Source of the DNA: Pseudomonas rubra
GTDB lineage: Bacteria; Pseudomonadota; Gammaproteobacteria; Pseudomonadales; Pseudomonadaceae
NCBI RefSeq assembly: GCF_028656935.1
Contig: NZ_JAMDGZ010000031.1
Coordinates: forward strand, 1-63,398
DNA: 63,398 nucleotides
Direction of reading: 5' to 3'
The notes below the pieces were generated by a model, which searched no databases, was not told the origin of the DNA, and saw only the letters and a list, made by a program, of their open reading frames with translations. Positions 62,036 to 63,398 of the stretch are shown in pieces. Numbering within the stretch: the stretch's first letter is position 1; each line of letters starts with the position of its first letter. The position numbers were made by a program, and so were the translations under genes.

Positions 62036-62938
62036 ATGAACCTGTCGTTATACCTGCTCACTGTGCTGATCTGGGGCACCACCTGGATTGCCCTGAAGCT
62101 GCAACTGGGGGTGGTCGCCATTCCTGTGTCGATCGTCTACCGCTTTGCCCTGGCGGCACTGGTGCTGTTTGTCATCCTGGTGCTCAGTCGTCGCCTGCAA
62201 CGGATGAACCGCCGTGGTCACCTGATTTGTCTGGCCCAGGGGCTGTGCCTGTTCTGCGTCAACTTCATGTGTTTCCTGACCGCCAGCCAGTGGATTCCCA
62301 GCGGCCTGATCGCCGTGGTGTTTTCCACCGCGACCTTGTGGAATGCGCTCAATGCACGTCTGTTTCTTGGCCAGAAGATTGCCGTCAACGTGATGGCCGG
62401 CGGGGCATTGGGCTTGGCGGGGCTAGGGCTGTTGTTCTGGCCCGAGCTGGCCGGGCATGCCGCCAGCCGTGAAACCCTCATCGGCCTGGGCCTGGCCCTG
62501 CTCGGTACTCTGTGTTTTTCGGCCGGCAACATGCTCTCTAGCCTGCAACAGAAAGCCGGCTTGCGGCCGATGACCACCAACGCCTGGGGCATGCTCTATG
62601 GCGCCAGCATGCTTGCGCTGTATTGCCTGGTCAGCGGTATCCCGTTTGCCATGGAATGGAACACGCGTTACATCGGTTCGCTGTTGTACCTGGTGATCCC
62701 GGGCTCGGTGATCGGCTTTACCGCCTACCTGACCCTGGTCGGGCGCATGGGCCCGGAGCGGGCGGCGTATTGCACGGTGTTGTTCCCGTTGGTGGCGCTG
62801 AATGTCTCGGCGTTCTACGAGGGCTACCAGTGGACGGCGCCGGCACTGGCGGGCCTGGTGCTGGTGATGCTGGGTAACGTGCTGGTGTTTCGCAAGCCGC
62901 GGCCCAAGGTGGTCGAGCCGGTAGTGGCCTTGAGGTAG
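62036..62938 (+). CDS. EamA-family DMT exporter
   Basis: This 300-residue protein has about ten helices and two EamA repeats (LLTVLIWGTTWIALKLQLG, and GLGLALLGTLCFSAGNMLSS). It is less related to the exporters at 12287 and 15713 than those are to each other. The ATG at 62036 follows GAGGAG. It is divergent from the AraC regulator, the likely controller. Confidence 0.87.
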   Translation: MNLSLYLLTVLIWGTTWIALKLQLGVVAIPVSIVYRFALAALVLFVILVLSRRLQRMNRRGHLICLAQGLCLFCVNFMCFLTASQWIPSGLIAVVFSTATLWNALNARLFLGQKIAVNVMAGGALGLAGLGLLFWPELAGHAASRETLIGLGLALLGTLCFSAGNMLSSLQQKAGLRPMTTNAWGMLYGASMLALYCLVSGIPFAMEWNTRYIGSLLYLVIPGSVIGFTAYLTLVGRMGPERAAYCTVLFPLVALNVSAFYEGYQWTAPALAGLVLVMLGNVLVFRKPRPKVVEPVVALR

Positions 62939-63278
62939 CTATCGCGGGGCACCAAGGCTGACAACACCGTTCTCACAGGCCATGGCACGTCGGCGCTCGA
63001 TCTCAAGGGCGCCACAAGCCGTTTGGCAAGCACCTAGACCGCGATGAGGCCGGTACAGCCAGCACTGCAGGCGGCGTTTGGATTGCGACCGCTGCGCGCT
63101 CGATCGCTGGCAAGCCAGCTCCCACAGGTTCTGCGCTACACCTATGGCACGGTTGGCCATGGCCTCGCGGGTTTCGGCGGTTGCTGAACCTAGTAAAAAT
63201 GACAGTATCTTACAAACACTAAGTAAATTAACGTCAGGCGTACACCTTTGAAAACAACCCTTGCTGGAGGGTGTTGAA
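62939..63278. other. 340-bp intergenic region with a degenerate REPIN
   Basis: No gene is supported here. It contains the decayed REPIN copy C (63041-63125). The sequence from about 63186 on is AT-richer and could hold the promoter of the gene at 63279. Confidence 0.5.
63041..63125. repeat. REPIN copy C (left arm decayed)
   Basis: It shares GATGAGGCCGGTACAGCCAG, CGCGCTCGATCG and the right arm CTGGCAAGCCAGCTCCCAC with copies A and B, but the left arm is lost or altered. Confidence 0.75.
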
Positions 63279-63398
63279 ATGGATGGTAACGCTACCAAGG
63301 GCGCTAATTTTCCACCGTGCTCTACTTGTGCCACACATTTGGCTAATGTGGCTGAACAGGAAAGCTATGCGCAATCTATTAGGGATTCTCCGATCAAG
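63279..63398 (+). CDS. Unrecognised protein, N-terminal part (partial at window edge)
   Basis: A reading frame starts at ATG 63279 after a strong ribosome site (GGAGG, 8 bases before) and stays open to the window end. The 40 visible residues include FPPCSTCATHLAN, with a CxxC motif. The composition is AT-richer than the neighbouring genes. I cannot assign a family or function. Confidence 0.5.
   Translation, partial: MDGNATKGANFPPCSTCATHLANVAEQESYAQSIRDSPIK

Noticed and set aside
62939..63334. A 131-codon minus-strand frame after the EamA gene
   Set aside because: It runs through the degenerate REPIN and lacks a ribosome site. The translation looks like repeat sequence.
1..63398. CRISPR arrays, insertion-sequence transposases and complete tRNA or rRNA genes
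   Set aside because: I found no regularly spaced identical repeats, no transposase-like protein, and no complete tRNA or rRNA pattern. REP pairs are not CRISPR repeats because they are inverted and widely separated.

Overview
The window looks like a Pseudomonas chromosome, probably of the putida/fluorescens group. It is mostly high-GC. It carries an OprD-family porin, a fruBKA operon encoding the EIIA-HPr-EI fusion FruB, CheV, a PsiE-like protein, small Pseudomonas-type DUF3077-like proteins, FecI/FecR/TonB-receptor signalling sets, and GTGGGAGC...-type REP/REPIN repeats scattered between genes.

Layout. (1) 1-3102: an AT-richer three-gene block encoding an ABC-three-component (ABC-3C/Lamassu-like) conflict system. 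Its first gene is cut by the window edge. A gene-free stretch with an orphan terminator follows. (2) 3719-7743: a DHCW-motif cupin, a HIT-like protein, a Nudix hydrolase, two small DUF3077-like proteins, and an AbiE type IV toxin-antitoxin pair whose toxin gene is frameshifted. (3) 7919-12021: ECF sigma factor, FecR anti-sigma and an STN-domain TonB receptor. (4) 12287-18011: two paralogous EamA exporters, an MFS exporter, HxlR and AraC regulators, an SLT-like lipoprotein and a nucleotidyltransferase. (5) 18018-25702: TatD hydrolase and FruR divergent from fruBKA. (6) 25703-36000: DUF3820 protein, diguanylate cyclase, OprD porin, a small exported protein, and an operon of membrane-fusion protein, RND pump, response regulator and sensor kinase. 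(7) 36379-42486: a chaperone-usher fimbrial operon with two paralogous terminal subunits. (8) 42500-48465: YkgJ-like protein, CheV, NorR divergent from Hmp, PsiE and an HPF-like protein. (9) 48644-61026: an iron-uptake region with fecIRA, a catecholate-type receptor, and a DUF3649-PepSY-DUF3325-sigma-FecR-receptor set. (10) 61023-63398: AraC regulator, EamA exporter, a degenerate REPIN and the start of an unrecognised gene.

How the genes work together. Three ECF sigma/FecR/STN-receptor sets each form an outer-membrane-to-sigma signalling relay for ferric-siderophore or ferric citrate uptake, with Fur-box-like sequences at the heads of the units. FruR has an exact copy of its known P. putida operator in front of fruB. 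NorR has regularly spaced sites and a sigma-54-like promoter in front of hmp. The most interesting accessory elements are the ABC-3C/Lamassu-like block, the AbiE pair with its palindromic operator, and the REPIN family. Assignments rest on protein motifs and gene order read from the sequence, and no database search was possible.
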